Below are positions 1-9,690 of a DNA stretch of 33,292 nt, piece after piece. Both the position numbers and the translations under genes were made by a program. How positions within the stretch are numbered: position 1 is the stretch's first letter; each line of letters begins with the position of its first letter. The DNA comes from Candidatus Sumerlaeota bacterium (lineage in GTDB: Bacteria; Sumerlaeota; Sumerlaeia; MWCT01). The notes beneath the pieces are model-generated. The model saw only the letters and a list, made by a program, of their open reading frames with translations, was not told where the DNA came from and searched no databases. The stretch lies in assembly GCA_026398545.1 (NCBI GenBank), contig JAPLSR010000267.1, forward strand, positions 1 through 33,292, given 5' to 3'.

Positions 1-2899
1 GGTAATCATTCAGAATTTTCAGGGCGACGATATCATTGACCACCTTGTCGCGCGCCCTGTAGATGACCCCCATCGAGCCACGGTTCACCTCTTCCATGAT
101 TTCAAAGCGGGCATCCTGTATCACCGGTGCAGGGTGCGCAATCTCTGCCTCCTTTTGCTGGAGCTGGATGCGGTAATCAATTTTTTTCCATTTTGTAGAT
201 ACGTCTTTGTATTCTGGTGAGTTGTCCATAATTAGTTGATAAATATCCTTGGCACCGTTCAGGTCCACCGCCTTTTCCATATCATTCGCAAGGCGATACA
301 GAATATCGGTGATTTCAGGGTTTAAGGGAAGCATCTTGAATGTGTGCCAGGCAAGGGAATACATATTTTTCTGCCAGTAACTGAGCCCGAGTATTTTCAG
401 GGCGCGTAATTTGTAATTCTCATCCTTGGCAAGTTCCTGGAGGATGTTTATTGCCTCATCCATCTTGTTCTTCTTGAGGTATATCTTGACAAGTTTGAAT
501 TGGATTCCCGGGCTTTTCTCTGTTTGCAGATATTCCTCATAGAGGGTTTCGAGGGTATTTACGATTCCCTCTTCCTCGCCCTGTTTCTGGAGGTTCTCAA
601 AACTTATAATCGCCTCTTTCCACTTCTTGAGCTGCTGATACAGCCCGGCGCGTTCGCGGATAGCCAGCTTGTAGTTTGGGTAATGTTTGACCAGATACTC
701 ATAGGCTTCCAGCGCCTCAGCCGGATTCTGCTCGGCTTTCTCCATATAAATCTTGATGGCATTGCGAGCATCCTCCGGAAAACGGCACAGAATATGAACC
801 CTTGAGAGGAGCAGATACAAATCGGCTGGCAGCGGGATATTTTTATTTATCAGGTCGCCGACATTTTCACAAAAGCGCATGTATGTGGAGATGGTACTTT
901 CGCTCCTGTCCTCTGACGCCGCAAGTTCCTGAACCTGATGGAGCATCTCCCGGGTAATCGGCAATGGAAGTTCAGGTGGAGCGGAAACTTCTCCACCGGG
1001 CGCCACCTGTGTCGGGGGCCGAGGAAATGTTAGCGTGTCTTCTGCCCCTAATGGGGTGGCAGGAATCTCTTGAAGGTCTTTTTTGGGAAACAGCGGTTCA
1101 ACGGTGAGGGGCTTGGCGCTTGCCGTTGCCTTTTGGAGCGATGGAGAAGGAGAAACCGCAGCCGGTTCCGTTATGACTTCTTCAGGTTGAGTGTCAGAGA
1201 CAGCGCGAAATCTCCCCGGTTGCTTATCAATGTCATAGAGGCTCTCTGGTGGGGTTGTGGGTGTCCCCAGCTGAACAGCGGAGAGAATATCCGCCGTTGC
1301 AGCCTCAGCGCGCACAGGTCCCGGCTTCAAGGGATAAGCGGCAATCTGTCTCTGTTTGCGCCTGCTTTTTTGTTTCTTCTTTTCCTCAGATGTGAGGAAG
1401 GTGTGCGTGATGGTAAGTTTTTTCTCCTTTCCGGTTGCCATATCATTGGCGAATATCTCAAGAACGCCATCGGAGTTAATAAAAAAGGTGATCCTGATTC
1501 GTGGCGTGCCAGCCGTTGCGGGCTCAACATCGCTCAGGTTGAATTTTCCCAGGCTCCGGTTATCTTCCGCATTTTCGCTCTCCCCCTGAACCACATGGAT
1601 GTTGACAAAGGCTTGGTTATCCTCCGTGGTGGTGAAGGTCTTTGCCGCCTTGATGGGGATGGTGCTGTTTTTCTCAATAATATTTGAGACCTTTCCATCC
1701 TTGACTTCCACCCCGAGAGAGTGGGGGGTAATGTCAAGGAGCACCACCTCTTGAAGATCGCCTGCAAAAATGCCCGCATGAGTGGCGGCTCCAAGGGCTA
1801 CAATTTCATCCGGATTTACACCCTTGAACGGCGTAACGCCGAAAAAATCCTCCACCTCTTCCTGGACAAAGGGGATACGGGATGACCCTCCAACAAGGAT
1901 CACCTTGGATAAATCCTTTTTGGAGACCCCTGCCGCCTCCAGAGCATCCCGAGAGCATTTGATAGTCCGCTCCACATACGTGGCGATGAGGGATTCAAAT
2001 TCTCTCCGTGTAATCATCCTCTCAAGGTGGATGGGACGCTTATCCTTTTGCGCCACAAAGGGGAGGGAGATGAGGGTATGATTGGTGGTGGAGAGTTCGC
2101 ATTTCGCCTTTTCCGCCACCTCTTTCAGGCGGTAAAGTGTTACCGGATCCTCCAAAAGATTGACTCCGTGCTTTTGCTGAAATTCTTCAACAATGAGTGT
2201 GACGATGGCATTATCCAGGTCGTCGCCGCCCAGGTGGGTGTCTCCATTGGACACAAGCACCTCAAAGGTGTTGTGGTCTATTTCGAGTATGGAGATATCA
2301 AATGTGCCGCCGCCAAAATCATACACAGCCACAATCTCTTCGGTGTTTTTACCAAGCCCGTAAGCCATGGCCGCGGCGGTGGGCTCATTGAGAAGTCTTA
2401 ATACCTCCAATCCCGCCAGACGACCTGCCTCCATCGTGGCATTTCTCTGCAAATCGTCAAAATAGGCTGGAACTGTGATGATAGCTTGATGAACCGGCTC
2501 CTCTAAGTAGCCCTCCGCCGATTCCTTCAGCTTCTGGAGGATTAATGCGGAAATTTGCTCCGGCTTATATCCCATCCCGTTAATGTCAATATACAGCTGG
2601 TCTTCCTTTTGGGTGAGTTTGAATGGGAATTTTTCCCCGGAATCCCAGACGTCTGAAAAGCTCCTCCCCATCAGCCGTTTGATAGAGTTAATGGTGCGGG
2701 TGGGATTTGTGGGTGCCTGACGGCGGGCAATCTCCCCAACAATAACCTCACCATTATCCAGAAAGGCAACAACCGAGGGTGTCTTATTGCCCCCTTCCGG
2801 CGTCGATATAATGACAGGTTCGGAACCCTCAACATATGACGCAAGGGAATAGGTTGTTCCAAGGTCAATACCGATAATTTTTCCTTCTTTTAATTCCAT
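1..2899 (-). CDS. Hsp70/DnaK-like protein fused to TPR-like repeats and a Ser/Thr protein kinase domain (C-terminus truncated by window edge)
   Basis: Manual minus-strand translation from ATG at 2899-2897 (MELKEGKIIGIDLGTTYSLASYVEG...) contains DFGGGTFDIS, LLNEPTAAAMAYG, VILVGGSSRIP and an SBD-beta (DITPHSLGVEV...). Next come a low-complexity linker, repetitive helical TPR-like sequence, then DARFEIMEEVNRGSMGVIYRARDKVVNDIVALKILNDY, i.e. a kinase glycine-rich loop and the VAxK strand. The frame was checked at 2366, 1082, 962 and 71, all the same frame, and no stop was seen. Not in the ORF table because it runs off the window. Confidence 0.88.
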   Translation of the reverse strand, partial: MELKEGKIIGIDLGTTYSLASYVEGSEPVIISTPEGGNKTPSVVAFLDNGEVIVGEIARRQAPTNPTRTINSIKRLMGRSFSDVWDSGEKFPFKLTQKEDQLYIDINGMGYKPEQISALILQKLKESAEGYLEEPVHQAIITVPAYFDDLQRNATMEAGRLAGLEVLRLLNEPTAAAMAYGLGKNTEEIVAVYDFGGGTFDISILEIDHNTFEVLVSNGDTHLGGDDLDNAIVTLIVEEFQQKHGVNLLEDPVTLYRLKEVAEKAKCELSTTNHTLISLPFVAQKDKRPIHLERMITRREFESLIATYVERTIKCSRDALEAAGVSKKDLSKVILVGGSSRIPFVQEEVEDFFGVTPFKGVNPDEIVALGAATHAGIFAGDLQEVVLLDITPHSLGVEVKDGKVSNIIEKNSTIPIKAAKTFTTTEDNQAFVNIHVVQGESENAEDNRSLGKFNLSDVEPATAGTPRIRITFFINSDGVLEIFANDMATGKEKKLTITHTFLTSEEKKKQKSRRKQRQIAAYPLKPGPVRAEAATADILSAVQLGTPTTPPESLYDIDKQPGRFRAVSDTQPEEVITEPAAVSPSPSLQKATASAKPLTVEPLFPKKDLQEIPATPLGAEDTLTFPRPPTQVAPGGEVSAPPELPLPITREMLHQVQELAASEDRSESTISTYMRFCENVGDLINKNIPLPADLYLLLSRVHILCRFPEDARNAIKIYMEKAEQNPAEALEAYEYLVKHYPNYKLAIRERAGLYQQLKKWKEAIISFENLQKQGEEEGIVNTLETLYEEYLQTEKSPGIQFKLVKIYLKKNKMDEAINILQELAKDENYKLRALKILGLSYWQKNMYSLAWHTFKMLPLNPEITDILYRLANDMEKAVDLNGAKDIYQLIMDNSPEYKDVSTKWKKIDYRIQLQQKEAEIAHPAPVIQDARFEIMEEVNRGSMGVIYRARDKVVNDIVALKILNDY

Positions 2900-3183
2900 A
2901 GGTGGTTAGATTTTCTATACCTTAAAAAAAAATAATCCACATCTCTTTTAAAGTGGATGAAAAAAATTTACATATATAATCAGCAAATTCAATGCCATAA
3001 TAAAAAAAAGCGCCCCCTTTTCTAATATTATGAGATGACTTGAATTATCAGAAAGTAAAGGGAGAAATTGAATTATTTTCGTGTTTTCATGAGCGCATAT
3101 TTTACACAAAATGGGAAATGTAATTCACACTGTCAATTATTTCCCCCCTCTGATAAAACCCGTTTTTTTTACAAATGTTTATC

Positions 3184-4302
3184 CTACCCTTGATACCCCT
3201 CCTTCTTCTTGAGGAGGCGTTCCTCCCTTGCTTCAAAGACGCGTTTTTCCTCCTTTTCCCTTTCTTCAATCTCTTTGATTGAAATTTTTTTTGCCCTAAT
3301 CTCAATATGACGCTTTTTGAACAATTCCCTCATACTATCCAGGAGGTCTTTTGGGGTGAATGGTTTTGTCAGATACATATCCGCCCCAAGCTTCATGGCA
3401 TAATCTATGTCCTTCTGGCTGGTTTTGGCAGAGATAAACATGATGGGCGAGTTCTGAAATGTCACATTGCGGCGCAAAGACTGGCACAATTGGTATCCGC
3501 TCATCTTGGGAATCATGATGTCCAGAATAAAGAGGTCAGGTTGGTAAATAACGAGTTTTTTAACCGCCTCTAACCCGTCACTTGCGGTCACGACTTCAAA
3601 ACCCTCTCTGAGCGTCATCCGGGTGAATTCCAGCATATCCGCCTCATCATCCACCACCATCACGCGAGGTGTCACAATAGAGCGGAGTTCGACATAGGGG
3701 CTTTCTTTATGCGTGGGAATGGGTTGCCGCCCTGCAATGCGCTCATATTCGGATTCGCAGGTTTTTACCTTTTCCGCTGTTGGAGCAGTCGGGATGGCAG
3801 GGGGCTGCTTTGATGTTATAGCCTCCACTGGCGCGCCTGTCACAGCGCCGGATTTTTCCATTTCACGAATCTGCTGAAGGGTGTATTGCTTTTTCTGCGG
3901 AGGATAGCGATGTTTTTTGAGGGTGTTTTGAACAGTCGTCAGCAGATGTGAGGTATCTATGGGTTTGGTGAGGTAAAGGTCTGCACCCGAGCGGTATGCC
4001 TTCTCCATATCTTCACGTGAGGAGAGCGCAGAGATGAACAGTATGGGGATATAACTGAAATTCGGATTCTCGCGAATCGCCTCACTTGCCTCCAGTCCAT
4101 TCATGAGGGGCATCATGACATCCATGATAATAAAATCGGGTTGGCAGCGCTCCAGTTTTTCCAGTGCATCCAGTCCGTCAAATGCCTCAACAATCTCAAA
4201 CTGGTTTGACAGGACGGTGGATATGAGGACACGGATATCTTTATCATCATCCACAATCATGATGCGCCAGGGGATATTATCTTTGACTTCTTGTATTGAC
4301 AA
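3184..4302 (-). CDS. Response regulator with two tandem receiver (REC) domains and no recognisable output domain
   Basis: Two REC signatures: IMIVDDDKDIR...FIIMDVMMPLMNG...YLTKPID and VMVVDDEADML...FILDIMIPKMSG...YLTKPFT; charged C-terminal tail. Confidence 0.9.
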   Translation of the reverse strand: MSIQEVKDNIPWRIMIVDDDKDIRVLISTVLSNQFEIVEAFDGLDALEKLERCQPDFIIMDVMMPLMNGLEASEAIRENPNFSYIPILFISALSSREDMEKAYRSGADLYLTKPIDTSHLLTTVQNTLKKHRYPPQKKQYTLQQIREMEKSGAVTGAPVEAITSKQPPAIPTAPTAEKVKTCESEYERIAGRQPIPTHKESPYVELRSIVTPRVMVVDDEADMLEFTRMTLREGFEVVTASDGLEAVKKLVIYQPDLFILDIMIPKMSGYQLCQSLRRNVTFQNSPIMFISAKTSQKDIDYAMKLGADMYLTKPFTPKDLLDSMRELFKKRHIEIRAKKISIKEIEEREKEEKRVFEAREERLLKKKEGYQG

Positions 4303-4357
4303 TTTTTTCCTCCCGGTATGGATTCCAGATACTTATGGTCAGTGTGCAAGTCAATAA

Positions 4358-5491
4358 TTACCCCGCAAAAGCCTGATAACCTCCTTTACTAACGCCAACA
4401 GATTGAACAATGGCAAAAAGTATATAATTTGTCAACAAAAACGACCCGCCATAGCTGAAAAATGGCAGGGGGAGTCCAGTGACGGGTAGCAAACGAAGCG
4501 ACATCCCTATATTGCAGAAGATATGGATAAGAAAACATCCCAGAATGCCGGTCGCAAGGAGACGCCCGAATTTATCAGGCGTATTCCTCGCCGCATTGTG
4601 CGCTCGCGCCGTGATAAGACCATAGAGAAGTAGTAACAATCCACACCCGACAAAACCGAATTGCTCCCCGAGGCTGGAAAAGATGAAGTCCGTGTGGCGC
4701 TCGGGAAGAAAACTCAGTCTTGTCTGAGTCCCCGCCTTCCACCCCTTGCCAAGAAGACCGCCGGAGCCGAGAGAGATTTCCGCCTGTCGGATGTTGTATC
4801 CCTGCCATTTTGTATCGTGTTCAGGGTTGAAAAAGACCTTGATGCGCGCCTTCTGGTATGGTTTAAGAAAGGGATAGGTCACAACTGTTCCCCACACCGC
4901 CATGAGGATGCACAGGAGAATAAGTTTGTGTGATGCGCCTCCCGCATAAATCATTATCAGCAGGAGGGGGAAAAAGAGCGATGCCGTGCCGATATCCGGT
5001 TGGTATAGAATCAGCGCCATCGGCAACCCGACAATTACAATGGGCGCGAGAATATCCCTGATTCTTGTGAGCGGTTTTTCACGCCAGGCAAGGCAGTGCT
5101 CCAGGCACAATATGACGGCTATCTTGGCAAACTCTGAGGGCTGGACGCGGTGAGTGCCAATGTCATACCAGCTCTTGGCGCCCTTCACCTGATGACCCAG
5201 AAAGATTAGTAGGATTAGTAACAGGATTGAAAAAGTGTAGATAGGCCATACCAGATGTCTCAACCACCTGTAATCAAGAAGTGAGATAACAGTATAAGTA
5301 GCCAGGCTCACAAGTAACCATAAGGTTTGTTTCCGGGCGTAATCTGATAGTTCAGGGATGGAATAGGTGGCTCCGTAAATGACAATAATGCCGAAGAGGG
5401 TGACCAATATGAGCGGGAAAAAAAGCATCACGTCAAAACGGCGGGTGAATTTTCGCATCAATGAATATCTATTAATTCGTTCCACTGTCAT
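4358..5491 (-). CDS. rodA: Rod shape-determining protein RodA (SEDS family glycosyltransferase)
   Basis: Multi-TM; KGAKSWYDIG, QPSEFAKIAVIL, YQPDIGTA, LPERHTDFIFSSLGEQFGF, GLPLPFFSYGGS are SEDS hallmarks; follows mreBCD. Confidence 0.95.
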   Translation of the reverse strand: MTVERINRYSLMRKFTRRFDVMLFFPLILVTLFGIIVIYGATYSIPELSDYARKQTLWLLVSLATYTVISLLDYRWLRHLVWPIYTFSILLLILLIFLGHQVKGAKSWYDIGTHRVQPSEFAKIAVILCLEHCLAWREKPLTRIRDILAPIVIVGLPMALILYQPDIGTASLFFPLLLIMIYAGGASHKLILLCILMAVWGTVVTYPFLKPYQKARIKVFFNPEHDTKWQGYNIRQAEISLGSGGLLGKGWKAGTQTRLSFLPERHTDFIFSSLGEQFGFVGCGLLLLLYGLITARAHNAARNTPDKFGRLLATGILGCFLIHIFCNIGMSLRLLPVTGLPLPFFSYGGSFLLTNYILFAIVQSVGVSKGGYQAFAG

Positions 5492-5510
5492 TCACCGGCA
5501 TGGGATAAAT

Positions 5511-5999
5511 TCATATCCATTTCTTACGCCATTGCCTCTTTTTTGCACGGAACATTCTCTCGAGACCGGGAAATGTCAGGGCAAAAACCAACCCACCCGT
5601 CAATGCGCTTCCGAAACGCAGGGTGAAAAACGGCGCAACACAAAGCGTCATCATGAGACTTGCCAGAAGGTCTGCGAACCCGAGGAAAATCAGGGCAAAA
5701 ATGAAAAGGACAGGACGCGGCGATTCCCTGAGATAAAATGAGGTTCCTCCCATCAGGTAGCCTGTAAGCGCAAGGGCAAGGGCAAGCAAACCGGCGGGTT
5801 CGCCAAACATCGCCGCATGAATGAACCCGATAGTAAAACCCGTAATCGCCCCCGCCGCCTGACCCCATTGCATGGCGGCGAAAAAGACAAAGAGGACGGA
5901 CGGGCGAGGAAAAAAACTTTCACGCCACCCCGGCGCCATCAGCGCCCATTCAAGAAAAAAGGACACCATCAGGAGCGTCATGAATTTAATCACCCTCAA
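5511..5999 (-). CDS. mreD: MreD-like rod shape-determining membrane protein
   Basis: Small hydrophobic protein, position directly after mreC (14 bp overlap) and before rodA. Confidence 0.75.
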   Translation of the reverse strand: MRVIKFMTLLMVSFFLEWALMAPGWRESFFPRPSVLFVFFAAMQWGQAAGAITGFTIGFIHAAMFGEPAGLLALALALTGYLMGGTSFYLRESPRPVLFIFALIFLGFADLLASLMMTLCVAPFFTLRFGSALTGGLVFALTFPGLERMFRAKKRQWRKKWI

Positions 6000-6846
6000 G
6001 GCGTTTCTCCTTCATGGACTCACTTCCCAGTAGTATGAGGAGAAAATCAAGGCGCATAAAGTCCGCCGTCGGTCTTACGTAAACCTTTGAGCGACCGTAT
6101 TTGTCCTTCTCTATGCTTTCCACCTCGCCAACCGGCAGGTCGCCTGGAAAGAGGGACTGTTGTAAACCGGCAGTGACCACATGGTCATTCCGGCGCAGGC
6201 GGCGACTCAGTCCCTCCGTCCGCAGATTCAAGATATCCGGCTTTCCCGTCCCCTCCACAATGCCAAGCTCTCCCGTTTCGGAGACACGGACCATGAGCGC
6301 ACTCTGAATGTCAATCAAAAGATGCACCAGAGCCATATCGCCTGACGCCTCCTTCACCACCCCCACCACGCCCTTCTCATTCACCACGGTCTGCTCAGGT
6401 CTGACTCCATCTTTTGCGCCCCTGTTCACAAGGATGGTTCTTGTCCAGGGATTGGAGCTGTATCCAATGATGTTGGCGGGAAGAAGGGAATATCGGGCGA
6501 TGGTGTGACCGGCGGGGGAGGAGACAAGATGCTGTGTGCGCTCAAGCGTGGTGAGCGCATTTCTTGTCTCGTTTAATTGCAGGCGAGCGGCGACAAGGTC
6601 ATGTTTCAGTCTTTCATTATCCTCCGCGAGGCTCTCCGAGCCGAACCAGGCAGTTGTGAGCCTTTCAGCGAGCCTTCTCACGTATCCGGCGCCTTTCACA
6701 AGAGGCTGGCAGACGGACATAATCACTCTGCCGGCTGGGGTTTTGTAAAAAGTCTGAGATACATTGGAAAGGAGAGCGGAAAGGGAAATGATGAGCAAAA
6801 TGATGAGGAGAATCCTGCGCCGTCTTTTTTGTATCTTGGAAACCAT
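5986..6846 (-). CDS. mreC: Rod shape-determining protein MreC
   Basis: N-terminal TM, coiled coil, then ANIIGYSSNPWTRTILVNRGAKDGVRPEQTVVNEKGVVGVV typical of MreC beta domain; next to mreB. Confidence 0.93.
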   Translation of the reverse strand: MVSKIQKRRRRILLIILLIISLSALLSNVSQTFYKTPAGRVIMSVCQPLVKGAGYVRRLAERLTTAWFGSESLAEDNERLKHDLVAARLQLNETRNALTTLERTQHLVSSPAGHTIARYSLLPANIIGYSSNPWTRTILVNRGAKDGVRPEQTVVNEKGVVGVVKEASGDMALVHLLIDIQSALMVRVSETGELGIVEGTGKPDILNLRTEGLSRRLRRNDHVVTAGLQQSLFPGDLPVGEVESIEKDKYGRSKVYVRPTADFMRLDFLLILLGSESMKEKRLEGD

Positions 6847-6932
6847 ACCATCATCGGTTGAATATCCGGCGTTTGAGAATAACTCATAAAGATGAGGTCA
6901 TAAGGTCAGTCATTGAACCATTACTGCCGAAT

Positions 6933-7979
6933 TTAGAATCGGTGTTTTGCGCTTTCATAGCGGGCAAGAATCTCAATGGTGTCAAGCGATTTGCCCGTGC
7001 CGAGAACGACAGCCGTTTCCGGATTGTCCGTCACCCGGACAGTCAGGTCTGTTTCAGAGGCAATGAGGGAATCCAGACCGCGGAGCTGTGAGCTCCCTCC
7101 GACCATAGTGATGCCCGCATCCACAATATCCGCAGCAAGTTCCGGCGGCGCCATTTCCAGCGTGGACTTTACTATATTCACAATGACCATAATCGGGTCC
7201 TGGAGTGCCTCCCTGATTTCATCCGAGTGTATCTCAATACTTCGGGGCAGACCTGATATCAGGTCGCGCCCTTTGATAATCATCGATTTTTCCTCAGGCA
7301 GCCTGTCTGCGGAGCCGATTTTTATTTTCGCCTCCTCTGAAGTCCGCTCGCCAATAATCATATTGTATTTTTTCTTGATGTGACTGGCGATTGCCATATC
7401 AAACTCATCCCCCGCCACGCGGACAGATTTGGAGACTACAATTCCCCCCAGGGAGATGATAGCCACTTCCGTTGTGCCGCCGCCGATGTCAATAATCATG
7501 TTGCCGGTTGGCTCTGTCACCGGCATTCCTGCGCCAATTGCCGCCGCCATAGGCTCCTGAATCAGATACACCTTCCATGCGCCAGCCTGGTTTGCAGCCT
7601 CCTGCACGGCGCGCTTCTCCACCTCGGTTATGCCTGAAGGGACGCCGATGACAATCCGCAATCGGGGGTGAAAGATATTTCGTCTGCGTTTTTTGACTTT
7701 ATTGATAAAGGCGCGAAGCATCTCCTGCGCCATGTCGAAATCATTGATGACCCCATCCTTCATGGGTCGGACGGCAACGATGTTTCCCGGAGTGCGTCCC
7801 AGCATCCGTTTTGCCTCCGCCCCCACAGCAATGACTTCATGGGTGTTTCTGTCAACAGACACCACGGATGGCTCGGCTAAAACAATCCCCTCGCCCCTGA
7901 CATACACCAGCGTTGTGGCAGTCCCGAGGTCGATGCCGATATCCATGGAAAACCACTTGTTCAATAACTCTATTGCCAT
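6933..7979 (-). CDS. mreB: Rod shape-determining protein MreB (actin-like)
   Basis: DIGIDLGTATTLVYVRGEGIVLAEPSVVS, RPMKDGVINDF, IIDIGGGTTEVAIISLGG, TMVGGSSQLRGLD. Confidence 0.97.
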   Translation of the reverse strand: MAIELLNKWFSMDIGIDLGTATTLVYVRGEGIVLAEPSVVSVDRNTHEVIAVGAEAKRMLGRTPGNIVAVRPMKDGVINDFDMAQEMLRAFINKVKKRRRNIFHPRLRIVIGVPSGITEVEKRAVQEAANQAGAWKVYLIQEPMAAAIGAGMPVTEPTGNMIIDIGGGTTEVAIISLGGIVVSKSVRVAGDEFDMAIASHIKKKYNMIIGERTSEEAKIKIGSADRLPEEKSMIIKGRDLISGLPRSIEIHSDEIREALQDPIMVIVNIVKSTLEMAPPELAADIVDAGITMVGGSSQLRGLDSLIASETDLTVRVTDNPETAVVLGTGKSLDTIEILARYESAKHRF

Positions 7980-8164
7980 GAATAATGATTTCTCCCCTGT
8001 ATTATTAAAACTGTTTTTACATCTTCTTCTAATTTTTAATCACGTATCTATAGCCATGGTTTATTTCAACTGTAAATAAAAAAATTCAAGCACTGGTTGA
8101 AGGTAACCTTATTACGCTCCCTTGCGCCTCTCCCCCTGTTTACACAATAGTATGGTGTTCAGAC

Positions 8165-9022
8165 TTAAACCGTTCCTTTAAGGAAATAACATATCAGGGA
8201 AAGTGCGGAAATCAACCAGCAATACCAGGCGAAGTAGTGAAGCTTGCCCCCCTTGATGAATGAGAGCAGCCACCGGAGAGAGATATATCCCGCCACAAAG
8301 GCGACGGCAAACCCCATTATAAGTGATGGGATTTCCCCTTTTGGCAGTGTTGATATATCTTTCAGTGTGAGGAGGAGGGCGCCTGTGATGGCTGGGATGG
8401 AGAGGAGAAAGGAATATTCCCCTGCCTCACCTCTATCGAGCCCCATCCACAATCCAGCCGTGATAGTGGAACCGGAGCGTGAAATCCCCGGTGCAATTGC
8501 CACACCCTGCACCGTGCCCACAATTATCGCCGTCCAGAACCCATGACCCCTTGAACCCCTGCGACTTGCCGGAATGAATCTTGTTGAATAGATGAGCGCG
8601 CCTGTCAGTGCAAGCGCCACTGTCACAAGTAAGACGTTGCCGAAAATCCTTTCCAGCATGTCCTTGAACAGCACGCCGATTATGGCAGTTGGAATGCTGC
8701 CGATGATGATGGCGGAGATAAGGCGCCCTCGCGGGTCATTCCAGAAGACAGCGCGGATTCCCTCATTCGGCGCCCTGCGCGGGGCTTCTTTCAGAATATG
8801 CCGCACCATCTCATATATCGCCTTGCGGAAAACCAGAATGGTTGCCACAAGTGTCCCCATGTGCAACACAGCAACAAAACCTAAATTTGATTCCATGTTG
8901 TGGTGAAGATAGTGTTGTGCAAGGACGATGTGTCCGGAGGAGCTGATGGGGAGAAATTCTGTTAATCCCTGAAGGAGCCCGAGAATAGCGCTTTTCAACA
9001 AGTCCATTTTATCATTTTCCAA
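8165..9022 (-). CDS. uppP: Undecaprenyl-diphosphatase UppP (BacA)
   Basis: LGLLQGLTEFLPISSSGHIVL and GVAIAPGISRSGSTI motifs; polytopic membrane protein. Confidence 0.96.
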   Translation of the reverse strand: MENDKMDLLKSAILGLLQGLTEFLPISSSGHIVLAQHYLHHNMESNLGFVAVLHMGTLVATILVFRKAIYEMVRHILKEAPRRAPNEGIRAVFWNDPRGRLISAIIIGSIPTAIIGVLFKDMLERIFGNVLLVTVALALTGALIYSTRFIPASRRGSRGHGFWTAIIVGTVQGVAIAPGISRSGSTITAGLWMGLDRGEAGEYSFLLSIPAITGALLLTLKDISTLPKGEIPSLIMGFAVAFVAGYISLRWLLSFIKGGKLHYFAWYCWLISALSLICYFLKGTV

Positions 9023-9196
9023 TAGAGTAGATGAATTTTATGGAATCACACCCGTGAAAAGGCAAGGCAAAAACGCTTCTGGCTATGAAGGTTTCATGCT
9101 CGGGGTTTTGATAGAGCCTTTATCAGTTGACGGGAAATGGGATTTTATGTCATTTTTATTTTATAAACAGTGAATCATAGATGGGAGAAGGATAAC

Positions 9197-9415
9197 ATGA
9201 AAAGTTGCTTTGGAACGCACTTCGGATTTTTTTTTGAAGACCATATCGGCGATGAGCAGGCGATGAAGAAATGCTATGATTGCGAGGATTTTGAAAAGTG
9301 TTACAAAATGTCACTTATCCAGAGTCTCAAGGGTCTGAAGATGGAAATCCGCCAGGGTGTCCGCAATCTGCGGAATTCCCTTGGTGGAAGCCATTCCGAA
9401 TATCCCTTCGGTTAA
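9197..9415 (+). CDS. Small cysteine-containing protein of unknown function
   Basis: ATG at 9197 preceded by a purine-rich GGGAGAAGG; MKSCFGTHFGFFFEDHIGDEQAMKKCYDCEDFEKCYKMSL... with a CX2CX5C motif. Confidence 0.6.
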   Translation: MKSCFGTHFGFFFEDHIGDEQAMKKCYDCEDFEKCYKMSLIQSLKGLKMEIRQGVRNLRNSLGGSHSEYPFG

Positions 9416-9459
9416 TTAAATCCTGAATTCATACTATCAATGATAAAATCCCGAATGCC

Positions 9460-9690
9460 TTATTCTTTTCTCAGTGTGTTATTAAATTCAACAACCGTCA
9501 AGCCCGCCGAACGTATTAAACTTCGCAACGTCCCACGGGCGACTTCTTTATGATTGGGTATTGACAGTGTTACGTTAATGCCTTCTTTGACCATAATAAT
9601 ATGGCTTCCTTTTCGGCGCGCGACCTCCCAGCCAAGATTCTCAAATACCCGAACGACGTTACGTCCGCTCATGATTGGAATCGGAGGCAT
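9460..9690 (-). CDS. hicA: HicA-family mRNA interferase toxin (YcfA-like)
   Basis: MSGRNVVRVFENLGWEVARRKGSHIIMVKEGINVTLSIPNHKEVARGTLRSLIRSAGLT: HicA dsRBD-like fold signature with G-S-H. Confidence 0.9.
   Translation of the reverse strand: MPPIPIMSGRNVVRVFENLGWEVARRKGSHIIMVKEGINVTLSIPNHKEVARGTLRSLIRSAGLTVVEFNNTLRKE

Noticed and set aside
500-2401. Plus-strand ORFs at 500-805, 1070-1687, 1782-2081 and 2027-2401
   Set aside because: Antisense shadows of the Hsp70-TPR-kinase ORF; no recognisable domains and unnatural compositions.
2935-2958. ATCCAC...GTGGAT inverted repeat with an A-tract upstream of the Hsp70-kinase gene, possible minus-strand terminator of the REC-REC gene
   Set aside because: Only a 6 bp AT-rich stem with a 12 nt loop; too weak to call.
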